A stretch of DNA of 64,000 nt from Shouchella xiaoxiensis (GCF_016907895.1 NZ_JAFBCV010000003.1:62001-126000); one strand, 5' to 3'. Counted from the stretch's first letter, positions 10,444-19,026 are shown. Notes: a model not told the origin generated them from the sequence alone. Made by a program: numbers and translations.

Positions 10444-10998
10444 TTAAAAACGAACTTGAACAGGTTCTTTTTCTTCATCAGGAATATCAAGCATATCGTT
10501 GCGGGTAAAAGAGTGAACAGAAGCAATGAAGTTACTTGGGAAGGAATCGACCTTCGTATTGTAGCGCATGACCATTGAGTTGTAAGCTTGCCGAGCATAA
10601 GCGATTTTGTTTTCGGTACCAGCCAATTCTTCTTGAAGCTGAAGAAAATTCTGATTGGCTTTTAAATCTGGATACGATTCACTTAAGGCAAACAATTGCC
10701 TTAACAAACCATTTAATTCTGCATCTTGTTCGACTCGCTCGCTTCGACTAGCATTAGGCTCAGCAATCACATTGCGCTTCTCAATTACTTTTGTTAATGT
10801 TTCTTGTTCATGTGTTGCATAGCCTTTTACGGTTTCCACTAAATTAGGAATTAGATCAAAACGTCTCTTGAGTTGTACATCAATTTGGGCCCAAGATTCT
10901 TCGACCCAGTTTCGATGTTTAACGAGGGAGTTATAGCTTACAATCCAAGCTAGGATAATAACCCCAATAGCAATTGCTAAAATCACACCAATTAACAT
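10444..10998 (-). CDS. lemA: LemA family protein
   Basis: Single N-terminal transmembrane helix (LIGVILAIAIGVIILAWIV) followed by a helical-bundle domain with the family signatures YNSLVKHRNWVEESWAQIDVQLKRR (starting near residue 23) and RFDLIPNLVETVKGYA. Function is not established; LemA is often paired with HtpX or TPM proteins, as here. I take the ATG at 10998 (184 residues) because the ATG at 11004 is only one base from the AGGTGG ribosome site. Confidence 0.9.
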   Translation of the reverse strand: MLIGVILAIAIGVIILAWIVSYNSLVKHRNWVEESWAQIDVQLKRRFDLIPNLVETVKGYATHEQETLTKVIEKRNVIAEPNASRSERVEQDAELNGLLRQLFALSESYPDLKANQNFLQLQEELAGTENKIAYARQAYNSMVMRYNTKVDSFPSNFIASVHSFTRNDMLDIPDEEKEPVQVRF

Positions 10999-11141
10999 GG
11001 TCATTCCACCTTTCTATTTTAAGTACGAGTTTGCCTTCCTTATGGTTTCCTTTTTAACAAGAAATACTAGCACATCTCCTTTAAACGGTAAAGAATAGTG
11101 TCATTAACAGACGGAAGCGCCATATGTTTAAGAGAAATGAT

Positions 11142-11170
11142 TTGACTTCCTTATAGGAGTACGTTACGAT
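11142..11170 (+). promoter_or_regulatory. Sigma-A promoter of the acyl-CoA catabolism operon
   Basis: TTGACT (11142-11147), 17-base spacer, TACGAT (11165-11170), about 80 bases before the acyl-CoA dehydrogenase start. Confidence 0.6.
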
Positions 11171-11171
11171 T

Positions 11172-11187
11172 TTGATAGCGCTTTCAT
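11172..11187 (+). promoter_or_regulatory. Candidate CcpA cre site
   Basis: TTGATAGCGCTTTCAT is a near-perfect cre box (core AGCGCTTTCA) lying across the predicted transcription start, a position from which CcpA would repress. This fits a catabolic operon. Confidence 0.65.
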
Positions 11188-11208
11188 TAATTAATTTCGT
11201 AATGAATA

Positions 11209-11230
11209 ATTCTGAGCGGTCGTTCAGAAT
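11209..11230 (+). promoter_or_regulatory. Palindromic TetR-type operator candidate
   Basis: A 22-bp palindrome with perfect 7-bp outer arms (ATTCTGA / TCAGAAT) and a mostly symmetric centre (GCGGTCGT), sitting between the promoter and the ribosome binding site. Size and symmetry suit a TetR-family repressor such as a FadR-like fatty-acyl regulator, but the bases do not match the B. subtilis FadR consensus I know, and no tetR gene is adjacent. Confidence 0.5.
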
Positions 11231-11251
11231 ACAAATGAAGGAGTATAGACT

Positions 11252-12400
11252 ATGACAATGACGTTAACAAAAGACCAAACGATGATTCGCGATATGGTTA
11301 GACAATTCGCGAGAAAAGAAATTGCTCCACTTGCAATTGAGTTAGATAAAGAATCACGCTTTGCTTCCGACATTTTTAAGAAACTTGGTGAACTTGGTGT
11401 TCTTGGCATTCCTTTTCCAGAGAAGTATGGTGGCTCTGGTGGTGATACCATTTCATATGCGCTTGCTGTTGAAGAAATTGGTTATGCATGCGGTGGTACT
11501 GGCCTAAGTTATGCAGCAGCCGTTTCGCTTGGGGCAAGTCCGATCTATTATTATGGTACCGAAAAGCAAAAAGAAGAGCACTTAACGCCACTTGCAATGG
11601 GGCAATCTCTGGGTGCCTTTGGTTTAACAGAGCCTAATGCCGGGTCAGATGCAGGTGGTACGCAAACAAAGGCGAGGTTAGAAGGCGAAGAATACGTTAT
11701 TAACGGTGAGAAATGCTGGATAACGAATGCAGAATATTCAAGGACTGTCATAGTAACAGCAGTAGTAGGTCAGCGAGAAAATGGCAAAAAGAAAATCTCT
11801 GCTTTCATTGTGCCTACCGATTCTCCGGGTTTTAAGATTTCATCCAATTATGACAAAATGGGTGTTCGTGCATCAAATACATGTGAGCTTATCCTTGAAG
11901 ATGTTAGAGTTCCGAAAGAAAATGTTCTCGGCGACCCGGAAAAAGGGTTTAGTCAGTTTTTATATACACTTGATGGAGGACGCATTTCCATTGCCGCACT
12001 GGCCGTTGGAATTGCACAGGCAGCATTTGATCGCGCCCTCGCTTATTCAAAAGAACGGAAGCAATTTGGAACATCAATTAGTTCGTTTCAAGCCATTCAA
12101 TTCAAGCTCGCCGATATGGCGATGGAAATTGAGTTAGCGCGGACGATGGTTCAGAAAGCAGCTTATTTAAAAGACAATGGCAAGCCATTTGGTAAAGAAG
12201 CTGCTTATGCTAAATTGTTTGCTTCTGAGATGGCAACACGAACGTGTAATCAAGCCATTCAAATTCACGGTGGTTACGGTTATATGAAGGAATACGAAGT
12301 AGAGCGCATGTTAAGGGATGCTAAACTGCTTGAAATTGGTGAAGGTACTTCTGAAATTCAACGACTAGTTATTGCACGTCACTTAGGTCTTGGAAGATAG
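11252..12400 (+). CDS. yngJ: Acyl-CoA dehydrogenase (isovaleryl-CoA type candidate)
   Basis: FAD-dependent alpha,beta-dehydrogenation of a short acyl-CoA. The 382 residues show the standard three domains: N-terminal helices with FPEKYGGSGGD, the beta domain with GLTEPNAGSDAGG and CWITNAE (FAD/substrate contacts), and the C-terminal helical domain with ERKQFGTSI, QIHGGYGYMKEYEVERMLRD and the catalytic-Glu region EIGEGTSEIQR. It is first in a five-gene operon with a biotin-dependent carboxylase and a methylglutaconyl-CoA hydratase-like enzyme, which suggests isovaleryl-CoA from leucine as substrate. Closest B. subtilis counterpart by context is YngJ. Confidence 0.88.
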   Translation: MTMTLTKDQTMIRDMVRQFARKEIAPLAIELDKESRFASDIFKKLGELGVLGIPFPEKYGGSGGDTISYALAVEEIGYACGGTGLSYAAAVSLGASPIYYYGTEKQKEEHLTPLAMGQSLGAFGLTEPNAGSDAGGTQTKARLEGEEYVINGEKCWITNAEYSRTVIVTAVVGQRENGKKKISAFIVPTDSPGFKISSNYDKMGVRASNTCELILEDVRVPKENVLGDPEKGFSQFLYTLDGGRISIAALAVGIAQAAFDRALAYSKERKQFGTSISSFQAIQFKLADMAMEIELARTMVQKAAYLKDNGKPFGKEAAYAKLFASEMATRTCNQAIQIHGGYGYMKEYEVERMLRDAKLLEIGEGTSEIQRLVIARHLGLGR

Positions 12401-12411
12401 GAGGAATACTA

Positions 12412-13776
12412 ATGATTAAAGCGGTCTTAATAGCAAATAGGGGAGAAATCGCCTCGCGCATTATCCGGACATGTAAAAAAATGGGCTTACGCTCTGTCGC
12501 TGTTTATTCTGAAGCAGACCAGCATGCTGAACACGTTCAACTAGCGGACGAAGCGTATCATATTGGTGGGTCAAGGGTTCATGAAAGTTATTTAAATCAA
12601 GATCGGGTTCTTGAAGTGGCAAAACAAGCAAAAGTAGATGCGATTCATCCAGGGTATGGCTTATTGTCAGAACAAGCTTCATTTGCAGAAAACTGTCGAT
12701 CGAAAGGGTTTACGTTTATTGGCCCTTCTGCTGAAGCAATTGCTCTAATGGGTGACAAGCTGCAAGCCCGTGAGTCAATGATTAAAGCGGGAATACCTGT
12801 TGTTCCAGGTAGTTCAATGTTGACAACTATTGAAGAGGCGATAAAAGAAGCCAATCGCATTGGATATCCTGTAATGTTGAAAGCTGCATCTGGTGGTGGC
12901 GGCATTGGTATTGACCTTTGTTATTCTGATGAAGATTGCCGCAATGCCTTTGAAAAGAACCGTAAAAAAGCAACGATGTTCTTTGGTGACAGCTCACTGT
13001 ATATAGAAAAGAAAATTGAAAATCCTCGACATATTGAAATTCAACTTCTAGCTGATCATATGGGGAACGTGTTAACGTTTGGAGAAAGAGATTGCTCGAT
13101 CCAAAGAAGACATCAAAAAGTGTTAGAAGAAGCTCCTGCAACGTTTCTAACCGAAGAAACACAACGAGACATGAGTCAGATGGCGATACAAGCTGCTCAA
13201 GCTATTCAGTATAAAAATGCTGGAACCATTGAATGTTTAGTAGATGAAGACGGAATGTTCTATTTCTTGGAGATGAACACGCGTTTACAAGTAGAACACC
13301 CTGTTACAGAGGAAATATTCGATGTGGATTTAGTTGAATGGCAAATTCGAATAGCAAACGGAGAGCAATTGCCATGGAAACAAAATGAGTTAAAGCCTCA
13401 AGGTCATTCAATAGAAGTTCGAATTTACGCGGAAGACCCGATCCGTTTTTTACCATCACCAGGAACAATAACTGACATCAAAAAACCTGTTGCGGATTAC
13501 ATTAGGCATGAATGTCCAGTGAAAGCTGGTAGTGTAATTACGCCATTTTATGACCCGATGATCGCAAAACTCATTGTAACTGGTACTAGTCGGGAGGATG
13601 CTATTGCTAAATTAACAGATGCTTTGCAAGCGTATATTGTCGATGGCATTAAAACAAATTTACCAACTTTAAGAGGAATTAGTCAGCACCCGGTTTTTAA
13701 AAGTGGAGATGCACAGACGTCATTTATCCAACAATATGGTTCTGAATTAGTAAAACTAGAGGAGGAGAAGAAATGA
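12412..13776 (+). CDS. yngH: Biotin carboxylase subunit of an acyl-CoA carboxylase
   Basis: ATP-grasp enzyme that carboxylates biotin using bicarbonate. Length 454 is usual for a free AccC-type subunit. Visible are the N-terminal LIANRGEIASRI, the glycine-rich ATP loop KAASGGGGIGI, the metal-binding and catalytic segments ERDCSIQRRHQKV and FLEMNTRLQVEHPVTE, and the C-terminal RIYAEDP. The gene starts 12 bases after the dehydrogenase and overlaps the carrier gene by ATGA. Together with the carboxyltransferase two genes on it should form a 3-methylcrotonyl-CoA-type carboxylase (inference from operon). Confidence 0.92.
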   Translation: MIKAVLIANRGEIASRIIRTCKKMGLRSVAVYSEADQHAEHVQLADEAYHIGGSRVHESYLNQDRVLEVAKQAKVDAIHPGYGLLSEQASFAENCRSKGFTFIGPSAEAIALMGDKLQARESMIKAGIPVVPGSSMLTTIEEAIKEANRIGYPVMLKAASGGGGIGIDLCYSDEDCRNAFEKNRKKATMFFGDSSLYIEKKIENPRHIEIQLLADHMGNVLTFGERDCSIQRRHQKVLEEAPATFLTEETQRDMSQMAIQAAQAIQYKNAGTIECLVDEDGMFYFLEMNTRLQVEHPVTEEIFDVDLVEWQIRIANGEQLPWKQNELKPQGHSIEVRIYAEDPIRFLPSPGTITDIKKPVADYIRHECPVKAGSVITPFYDPMIAKLIVTGTSREDAIAKLTDALQAYIVDGIKTNLPTLRGISQHPVFKSGDAQTSFIQQYGSELVKLEEEKK

Positions 13777-13988
13777 GTCAAATTACAGCAACGATGGCAG
13801 GTAACGTTTGGAAAGTAACGGTAAAAGAAGGGGATCAAATCACAGAGGGGCAAGAGGTCGTTATTCTAGAATCAATGAAAATGGAGATCCCAATTGAAGC
13901 CGAGGTGAGTGGAAAAGTAAAAACGATTCATAAGCCAGAAGGTGATTTCGTCAATGAAGGAGACGTTTTAATTGAACTTGAAGACTAA
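13773..13988 (+). CDS. yngHB: Biotin carboxyl carrier protein, single-domain
   Basis: A 71-residue stand-alone biotinyl domain with the biotin attachment motif ESMKME and the surrounding beta-hairpin repeats (AGNVWKVTVKEGD, SGKVKTIHKPEGD). It carries CO2-biotin between the carboxylase and the carboxyltransferase. Its ATG overlaps the biotin carboxylase stop (ATGA), which implies translational coupling. Much shorter than AccB of fatty-acid synthesis, as in the YngHB group. Confidence 0.93.
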   Translation: MSQITATMAGNVWKVTVKEGDQITEGQEVVILESMKMEIPIEAEVSGKVKTIHKPEGDFVNEGDVLIELED

Positions 13989-14757
13989 TTTAATTCAAGT
14001 TGAAGGTGAACAAATATGCAAACTTACCTTAAATCGACCAGATGCCGCAAACGCAATGTCATCAGAACTACTTGATCATTTGGCTTCAGCTTGTCAAGAG
14101 CTAATGCACCGAGATGATGTACATGTGGTCATTATCTCATCAAGCGGTGAGAAAAGCTTTTGTGCAGGAGCGGATTTAAAAGAACGGGCAAAGATGTCAC
14201 AAGAACAAGCTCGTAAAGCTGTTAAACGTATTGGTGAAGTAATCGAAATGGTCGCAAACTTACCTCAACCAGTCATTATTGAAGCAAATGGTCATGCGTT
14301 TGGCGGAGGTTTAGAATTGAGTTTGGCTGGTGATATAAGGGTATTTTCTGAAGACTCGCTTTATGGATTAACAGAAACAAGCCTTGCGATTATTCCGGGA
14401 GCCGGGGGAACACAGCGACTGCCACGATTGATTGGTGAGAGTCGAGCGAAAGAATTAATTTATACGGCGAGACGCTTCAATGGAAAAGATGCGTTGGCTT
14501 ATGGGATATGTGAGTATGCAGTCCCTCATGAAGAAGTTGCGAAAACAGCAATGGAGTTGGCTCTTAAAATTTCAGCAAATGGTCCGATTGCCGTAAGAGC
14601 AGCTAAATATGCAATTGAATCTGGCAGGTCTTTAACACTTGAAGAAGGATTAGTACAAGAAAACATAGCTTATGAACGGACCATTAATACCAAAGATCGA
14701 ATGGAAGGATTAACGGCGTTTAAAGAAAAACGAAAGCCGCATTATCAAGGCCATTAG
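13972..14757 (+). CDS. yngF: Enoyl-CoA hydratase / methylglutaconyl-CoA hydratase-like
   Basis: Crotonase-fold hydratase of 261 residues. The oxyanion-hole segments are SFCAGADLKER and HAFGGGLELSLAGD; the catalytic Glu region is TETSLAIIPGAGGTQRLPRLIG, typical of the AUH/methylglutaconyl-CoA hydratase branch. The start is TTG at 13972, nine bases after AAGGAG and 17 bases inside the carrier gene, so translation is coupled. In the leucine route it would act right after methylcrotonyl-CoA carboxylase. Confidence 0.87.
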   Translation: MNLKTNLIQVEGEQICKLTLNRPDAANAMSSELLDHLASACQELMHRDDVHVVIISSSGEKSFCAGADLKERAKMSQEQARKAVKRIGEVIEMVANLPQPVIIEANGHAFGGGLELSLAGDIRVFSEDSLYGLTETSLAIIPGAGGTQRLPRLIGESRAKELIYTARRFNGKDALAYGICEYAVPHEEVAKTAMELALKISANGPIAVRAAKYAIESGRSLTLEEGLVQENIAYERTINTKDRMEGLTAFKEKRKPHYQGH

Positions 14758-14768
14758 GAGTGATTGAA

Positions 14769-16298
14769 ATGAAAGTAGAAGATTTAAAAACGGATAAAGA
14801 ATCAGCTATTTATCACGGCGGGCAGGAAAAATACCATAAGCAAAACGCAGAAAAAGGAAAACTATTTGTAAGAGATCGCTTAACATTGCTGCTGGATAAT
14901 GGTTTAACTTTCGAGGACGGCTTATTTGCCAATAATGAAGCAGAAGGATTACCAGCGGATGGTGTCATTTGCGGAATGGGAACAATTGATGGAAAACCAG
15001 TTTGTGTCATGGCCAATGACTCAACGGTAAAAGCTGGTTCGTGGGGTGCGAGAACGGTCGAAAAGATCATTCGCATTCAAGAAACTGCTGAGAAACTGGC
15101 CGTTCCAATGCTTTATCTCGTTGATTCTGCAGGAGCAAGAATAACCGATCAAGTTGACATGTTCCCAGGTCGAAGAGGAGCGGGAAGAATTTTTCATAAT
15201 CAGGTAAAGCTTTCAGGAAAAATACCTCAGGTTTGCGTTCTATTTGGCCCTTCAGCAGCTGGAGGAGCTTATATCCCAGCTTTTTGTGATGTCGTGATTA
15301 TGGTTGACGGCAATGCGTCCATGTATTTAGGCTCACCTCGTATGGCGCAAATGGTCATCGGTGAAAATGTCTCTTTAGAAGAGATGGGTGGCGCATCGAT
15401 GCATTGTTCTGTATCAGGCTGTGGTGATATCCTAGCTAAAAATGAGCATGAAGCCATTGCCCAAGCCAAATCATATTTAAGCTATATGCCAAAAAGCTAT
15501 AAAGAAACCGTAGCTCACATTGGCGGAGAAAGTCCAAAAGATTTACCTAAAACAATCGAGGACCTTATTCCCAAAAACCAAAACGCCCCTTTTAACATGT
15601 ATGACTTGTTAGATCGATTAGTAGATAACGATAGTTTTTTTGAAATGAAGAAGAAATTCGCTCCGGAATTAATTACTGGATTCGCTCGGTTAAACGGCAG
15701 AGCGATTGGAATTATTGCCAACCAACCGAAAGCAAAGGGTGGGGTATTGTTTCACGATTCAGCTGATAAAGCAGCTCGTTTTATCACCTTATGTGATGCG
15801 TTTCATATACCATTATTGTTCTTAGCAGATATCCCTGGGTTTATGATTGGGACAAAAGTTGAACGTGCTGGGATTATTCGACATGGCGCAAAAATGATTT
15901 CTGCAATGGCATCGGCAACCGTTCCTAAAATATCAATTATCGTCAGAAAAGCTTATGGAGCTGGTCTCTATGCTATGGCTGGTCCAGCATTTGATCCAGA
16001 TTGTTGCCTTGCTTTACCACAAGCTCAAATTGCTGTTATGGGACCAGAAGCAGCTGTTAACGCTGTATATGCGAATAAAATTGCTGAGCTACCAGAAGAG
16101 GAGAGGCAGTCATTTATCGCAAGCAAGCGGGAAGAGTATAAAGAGAACATTGATGTGTATCGATTAGCTTCTGAACTAATCGTTGATGGTATTGTTAATG
16201 GAAATGATTTGCGCTCGGAATTAATTGACCGCTTTTCACTTTATGAAACAAAGGATATTCAATTTACCGAGCGAAAACATCCGGTATACCCAGTTTGA
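14769..16298 (+). CDS. yngE: Acyl-CoA carboxylase carboxyltransferase (methylcrotonyl/propionyl-CoA type)
   Basis: Transfers the carboxyl group from biotin to an acyl-CoA. The protein shows the two crotonase-like halves of this family: N-half with YLVDSAGARITDQ and FGPSAAGGAYIPAFCD, C-half with ADIPGFMIGTKVE and VRKAYGAGLYAMAGPAFDPD. About 509 residues, normal for a fused alpha/beta carboxyltransferase. I start at ATG 14769 (eight bases after AGGAG); the GTG at 14760 is part of the ribosome site. Last gene of the operon; acyl-CoA specificity (methylcrotonyl versus propionyl) is inferred from neighbours. Confidence 0.9.
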   Translation: MKVEDLKTDKESAIYHGGQEKYHKQNAEKGKLFVRDRLTLLLDNGLTFEDGLFANNEAEGLPADGVICGMGTIDGKPVCVMANDSTVKAGSWGARTVEKIIRIQETAEKLAVPMLYLVDSAGARITDQVDMFPGRRGAGRIFHNQVKLSGKIPQVCVLFGPSAAGGAYIPAFCDVVIMVDGNASMYLGSPRMAQMVIGENVSLEEMGGASMHCSVSGCGDILAKNEHEAIAQAKSYLSYMPKSYKETVAHIGGESPKDLPKTIEDLIPKNQNAPFNMYDLLDRLVDNDSFFEMKKKFAPELITGFARLNGRAIGIIANQPKAKGGVLFHDSADKAARFITLCDAFHIPLLFLADIPGFMIGTKVERAGIIRHGAKMISAMASATVPKISIIVRKAYGAGLYAMAGPAFDPDCCLALPQAQIAVMGPEAAVNAVYANKIAELPEEERQSFIASKREEYKENIDVYRLASELIVDGIVNGNDLRSELIDRFSLYETKDIQFTERKHPVYPV

Positions 16299-16300
16299 AA

Positions 16301-16331
16301 GGAAGCAACGCTTGCGTTGCTTCCTTTTTTT
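16301..16331 (+). terminator. Terminator of the acyl-CoA catabolism operon
   Basis: Ten-bp stem GGAAGCAACG/CGTTGCTTCC, loop CTTG, then T-run, two bases after the carboxyltransferase stop. Confidence 0.9.
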
Positions 16332-16358
16332 CCCTCAATAAATTTATGATTTATGATA

Positions 16359-16387
16359 CATATAAACGTTTTTAGCGAGACATTCTA
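16359..16387 (+). promoter_or_regulatory. Candidate sigma-G promoter of the SASP gene
   Basis: CATATA (16359-16364) and CATTCTA (16381-16387) with about 16 bases between resemble forespore sigma-G elements; the gene product is a forespore protein. Confidence 0.45.
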
Positions 16388-16413
16388 TAAGTACACAGGG
16401 AGGTGAAACAATC

Positions 16414-16620
16414 ATGGCAGATAACAAAAGCTCAAACAATCTTGTTGTACCTGGCGTTCAACAAGCAATTGATCAAATGAAATATGAAATTGCTTCAGAA
16501 TTTGGAGTGAACCTTGGTCCTGACACTACAGCTCGTGCGAACGGTTCAGTAGGTGGGGAAATCACTAAGCGCCTAGTTCAAATGGCTGAACAACAAATGG
16601 GTGGCGGATACCAAAAATAA
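16414..16620 (+). CDS. Alpha/beta-type small acid-soluble spore protein
   Basis: DNA-binding protein of the dormant spore that protects DNA from UV and heat and is degraded on germination. The 68 residues contain the two family signatures: [13 protein letters not shown], which includes the germination protease site, and [16 protein letters not shown]. The ATG is preceded by GGGAGGTGA. Monogenic, with a likely sigma-G promoter upstream and a terminator downstream. Which paralogue (SspA, SspB and so on) cannot be said. Confidence 0.95.
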   Translation: MADNKSSNNLVVPGVQQAIDQMKYEIASEFGVNLGPDTTARANGSVGGEITKRLVQMAEQQMGGGYQK

Positions 16621-16636
16621 TTCTATAAAATGGAAA

Positions 16637-16665
16637 AAAAGAGGCGATCATTGATCGCCTCTTTT
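16637..16665. terminator. Bidirectional terminator between SASP gene and msmX
   Basis: A perfect 14-bp inverted repeat (AAAAGAGGCGATCA and complement around one T), with A-run on one side and T-run on the other, between convergent genes. Confidence 0.88.
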
Positions 16666-16673
16666 CAACTTAT

Positions 16674-17771
16674 TTAACGAATGCGTTGTTCATTTTCAGG
16701 GTTAAAGAAATGCGCTTTGTTCATGTTGAAGGCTAGTTCAATTGTATCTCCACCTTGAGCTGTTGTACGAGAATCAACACGTGCAACAAATTCTTGCCCT
16801 TCAAGAGAAGAGTATAAGACGGTCTCTGCTCCTGTTAACTCAGCTACATCAATTAAAGCACTGATCTTCGTATCTTCAGAAGAAGCGATAAATACAGGCT
16901 CATCATGGATGTCTTCAGGACGTACGCCTAGTACTAATTCTTGGTCAACAAACCCTTGTTCACGAAGAACCGAGAGCTTTCCTTCAGGAACACGAATGCG
17001 CTGGTTATTAATTAAGAAATCATTCCCGTCTAATTTACCTGTCAAGAAATTCATTGAAGGAGAGCCAATAAAGCCACCGACAAAGATGTTTTCTGGATTG
17101 TCATAGACATCTTTAGGTGTACCAATCTGCTGGATGAAACCGTCTTTCATAATAACGATACGCGTTGCCATTGTCATCGCTTCAGTTTGGTCATGCGTTA
17201 CATAAATTGTTGTTGTTTGCAGCCTTTTATGTAGCTTTGTAATTTCAGCACGCATTTGCACACGAAGCTTGGCATCCAAGTTTGATAGTGGCTCATCCAT
17301 TAAGAATACTTGTGGATCACGAACAATTGCCCGTCCTAACGCAACACGCTGCCGTTGTCCACCAGACATTGCTTTTGGTTTACGGTCAAGCATTTCTTCC
17401 AAACCAAGAATCTTAGCTGCGTTGTTTACACGCTCTTTAATTTCTTCTTTTTTAAATTTACGTAATTTCAAGCCAAACGCCATATTATCATACACATTCA
17501 TGTGAGGATAAAGCGCGTAGTTTTGGAAAACCATTGCAATGTCGCGATCTTTTGGTGCAACATCATTCATGCGCTTATCGCCAATAATCAAATCTCCTTG
17601 TGAGATTTCTTCAAGACCTGCAATCATTCGTAAGGTTGTTGATTTTCCGCAACCTGAAGGACCAACAAATACAATAAATTCTTTATCTTCAATATCTAAA
17701 TTGAAGTCCGTTACAGCGGTTACATCTCCATCATATACTTTATACACATTATTAAGTTGAATCGACGACAT
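16674..17771 (-). CDS. msmX: Multi-sugar ABC importer ATPase MsmX
   Basis: Shared ATPase energising several carbohydrate ABC importers (for example maltodextrin, arabino- and galacto-oligosaccharides in B. subtilis). Exactly 365 residues as in B. subtilis MsmX. Walker [10 protein letters not shown] (about 37-45), signature [15 protein letters not shown], Walker [13 protein letters not shown] and the H-loop [10 protein letters not shown], then the C-terminal OB-type regulatory domain characteristic of MalK/UgpC ATPases. No permease genes are near, which fits an all-purpose ATPase. A PucR-type regulator gene lies directly upstream on the same strand, separated by an intergenic region with paired palindromes. 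Confidence 0.93.
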   Translation of the reverse strand: MSSIQLNNVYKVYDGDVTAVTDFNLDIEDKEFIVFVGPSGCGKSTTLRMIAGLEEISQGDLIIGDKRMNDVAPKDRDIAMVFQNYALYPHMNVYDNMAFGLKLRKFKKEEIKERVNNAAKILGLEEMLDRKPKAMSGGQRQRVALGRAIVRDPQVFLMDEPLSNLDAKLRVQMRAEITKLHKRLQTTTIYVTHDQTEAMTMATRIVIMKDGFIQQIGTPKDVYDNPENIFVGGFIGSPSMNFLTGKLDGNDFLINNQRIRVPEGKLSVLREQGFVDQELVLGVRPEDIHDEPVFIASSEDTKISALIDVAELTGAETVLYSSLEGQEFVARVDSRTTAQGGDTIELAFNMNKAHFFNPENEQRIR

Positions 17772-17836
17772 TTCGGTTCCCCCTCTTTATTAACTGTCTA
17801 AATTGTAACCCCTTACATCTGAAAAAACTATGTTCA

Positions 17837-17873
17837 TTGTGCACAAAAAAACAGAAGATAACCTTGTGCACAA
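17837..17873 (-). promoter_or_regulatory. Paired palindromic operators upstream of msmX
   Basis: Two copies of the perfect 10-bp palindrome TTGTGCACAA (17837-17846 and 17864-17873), 27 bases apart start to start, each also flanked by ATG/CAT so that together they form a 10-bp inverted repeat. They lie 65-100 bases before the msmX start, just after the stop of the regulator gene. Spacing near 2.5 helical turns fits a regulator binding two sites. Which protein binds is unknown; the adjacent PucR-type regulator is the obvious candidate. Confidence 0.6.
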
Positions 17874-17884
17874 TGTCCAAAAAG

Positions 17885-18745
17885 TTATTTTTTCGCCAAA
17901 AGTAGAGCGGTTAATGCGGATTGATAAAATACGCGAACATCTATTCCTGTTTGTGTACTAAATTTATCAAGTCGATATTGAAGGCTGTTTCGATGCAGAT
18001 GTAGCTCTTTAGCCGTTTGAGACATATTCATATTATTCTTCAAGAAAACTTGAATTGTTTTTATTAGCTCGCGATCATTTAGAATATCGTTAGGGAAAAA
18101 GTGAGATTGCATTTTTTTGAAAAGCTCAATCGGAATTCCAGCAGTTAATTCAGCTAGTCCAGCTTCAGACGCATTAAAAACGGTTTGGCCAGCTCGTTGA
18201 TTCAAGCGTCGCAAAAATAATTCGCCTTCAAAGGTTAAGGCTTCTTTAAGTCGTAATCCCTTTGTCGGTACACCTAAAAATAACTGCACTCCTGTATAAA
18301 AATCGGCCTCGATGAGTTCAACAATTGCTTGTAAATCGAGAAATTCATCTTCCATTTTAAATAAAAACATGCCATTAACGGGTGTTTTCCAAATAATTGT
18401 TGTTTGCGTTGGAAAAGAAGCTAAAACAGCTTCACGAAAAGAAAGAACATCGTCTAATGACTGCTCTAAATGAAAGTGAACGGCGGTGAAAAGAGTGTGC
18501 TCGTCAGGAATAGTCCCCTCTCCGTATAAAAAAGCATGCCATTGTTTTTCAATGAGTGTTTGAGGTGGCGGTACACTTGCTGATTCGGATAGGAATAGTG
18601 ATAATAATAGTTGTTCGCGCTCGGTTAGTTTCGAGCGATTTAAATAAAGCATGCTCTGATTATGCTGGAGAACCCAGCGATGCTCAAGAGAGTCCCCATT
18701 AACCCATAATGCATGCTCAAAGGATTTTCTTAGCAGTTCTTCCAT
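17885..18745 (-). CDS. yxkF: PucR/CdaR-type transcriptional regulator (YxkF-like)
   Basis: A 286-residue protein with a C-terminal helix-turn-helix of the PucR family: FLKNNMNMSQTAKELHLHRN followed by SLQYRLDKFSTQTG. The rest (about 1-220) shows no domain I recognise beyond a general sugar-diacid-regulator-like layout. In B. subtilis the gene next to msmX encodes YxkF of this type, so orthology by synteny is likely. Start ATG follows AAAGGTATG. It may control msmX through the paired TTGTGCACAA sites; this is inference. Confidence 0.75.
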   Translation of the reverse strand: MEELLRKSFEHALWVNGDSLEHRWVLQHNQSMLYLNRSKLTEREQLLLSLFLSESASVPPPQTLIEKQWHAFLYGEGTIPDEHTLFTAVHFHLEQSLDDVLSFREAVLASFPTQTTIIWKTPVNGMFLFKMEDEFLDLQAIVELIEADFYTGVQLFLGVPTKGLRLKEALTFEGELFLRRLNQRAGQTVFNASEAGLAELTAGIPIELFKKMQSHFFPNDILNDRELIKTIQVFLKNNMNMSQTAKELHLHRNSLQYRLDKFSTQTGIDVRVFYQSALTALLLAKK

Positions 18746-18789
18746 AGTTCACATACCTTTCTTACCAGCTCTTACTTTCAGTATAACAG

Positions 18790-18818
18790 AAATAGAGAGC
18801 CAGCTTGGCTCTCTATTT
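18790..18818 (-). terminator. Terminator of the small gene pair yheE-56 aa ORF
   Basis: A perfect 13-bp stem (AAATAGAGAGCCA and complement, three-base loop) overlapping the stop codon of the minus-strand small gene; the T-run after it is short. Confidence 0.7.
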
Positions 18819-18983
18819 TGTGTCGCGATCTGCTTTATTTTGTTTTGGTGTTGGCAGAGACTCTTCGATCAATCCACCTGAATGTGGGTCAACACGACCG
18901 CCGTTTAGACCTTCGTTCACATAGCGATCAACGTCTAATTCATAGGCTAATCGACTTTCTTTATCCTTGTTTTTTTCTACCAT
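18813..18983 (-). CDS. Small conserved-looking hydrophilic protein, 56 aa
   Basis: I do not recognise the family. The product is short, charged and without membrane segments: an N-terminal KNKDKESRLAYELDVDRYV helix-like stretch and a Gly/Pro-containing tail (GGRVDPHSGG). The start is ATG 18983, seven bases after AAGGAGG; the longer frame to 19061 would overlap the neighbouring gene and pass through the ribosome site. It follows the yheE homologue by 43 bases on the same strand and ends in a terminator, so it is very probably real. Confidence 0.65.
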   Translation of the reverse strand: MVEKNKDKESRLAYELDVDRYVNEGLNGGRVDPHSGGLIEESLPTPKQNKADRDTK

Positions 18984-19026
18984 GAACATGCCTCCTTCTT
19001 GGTTAGCATGCCGTCTAACTAAAGCT

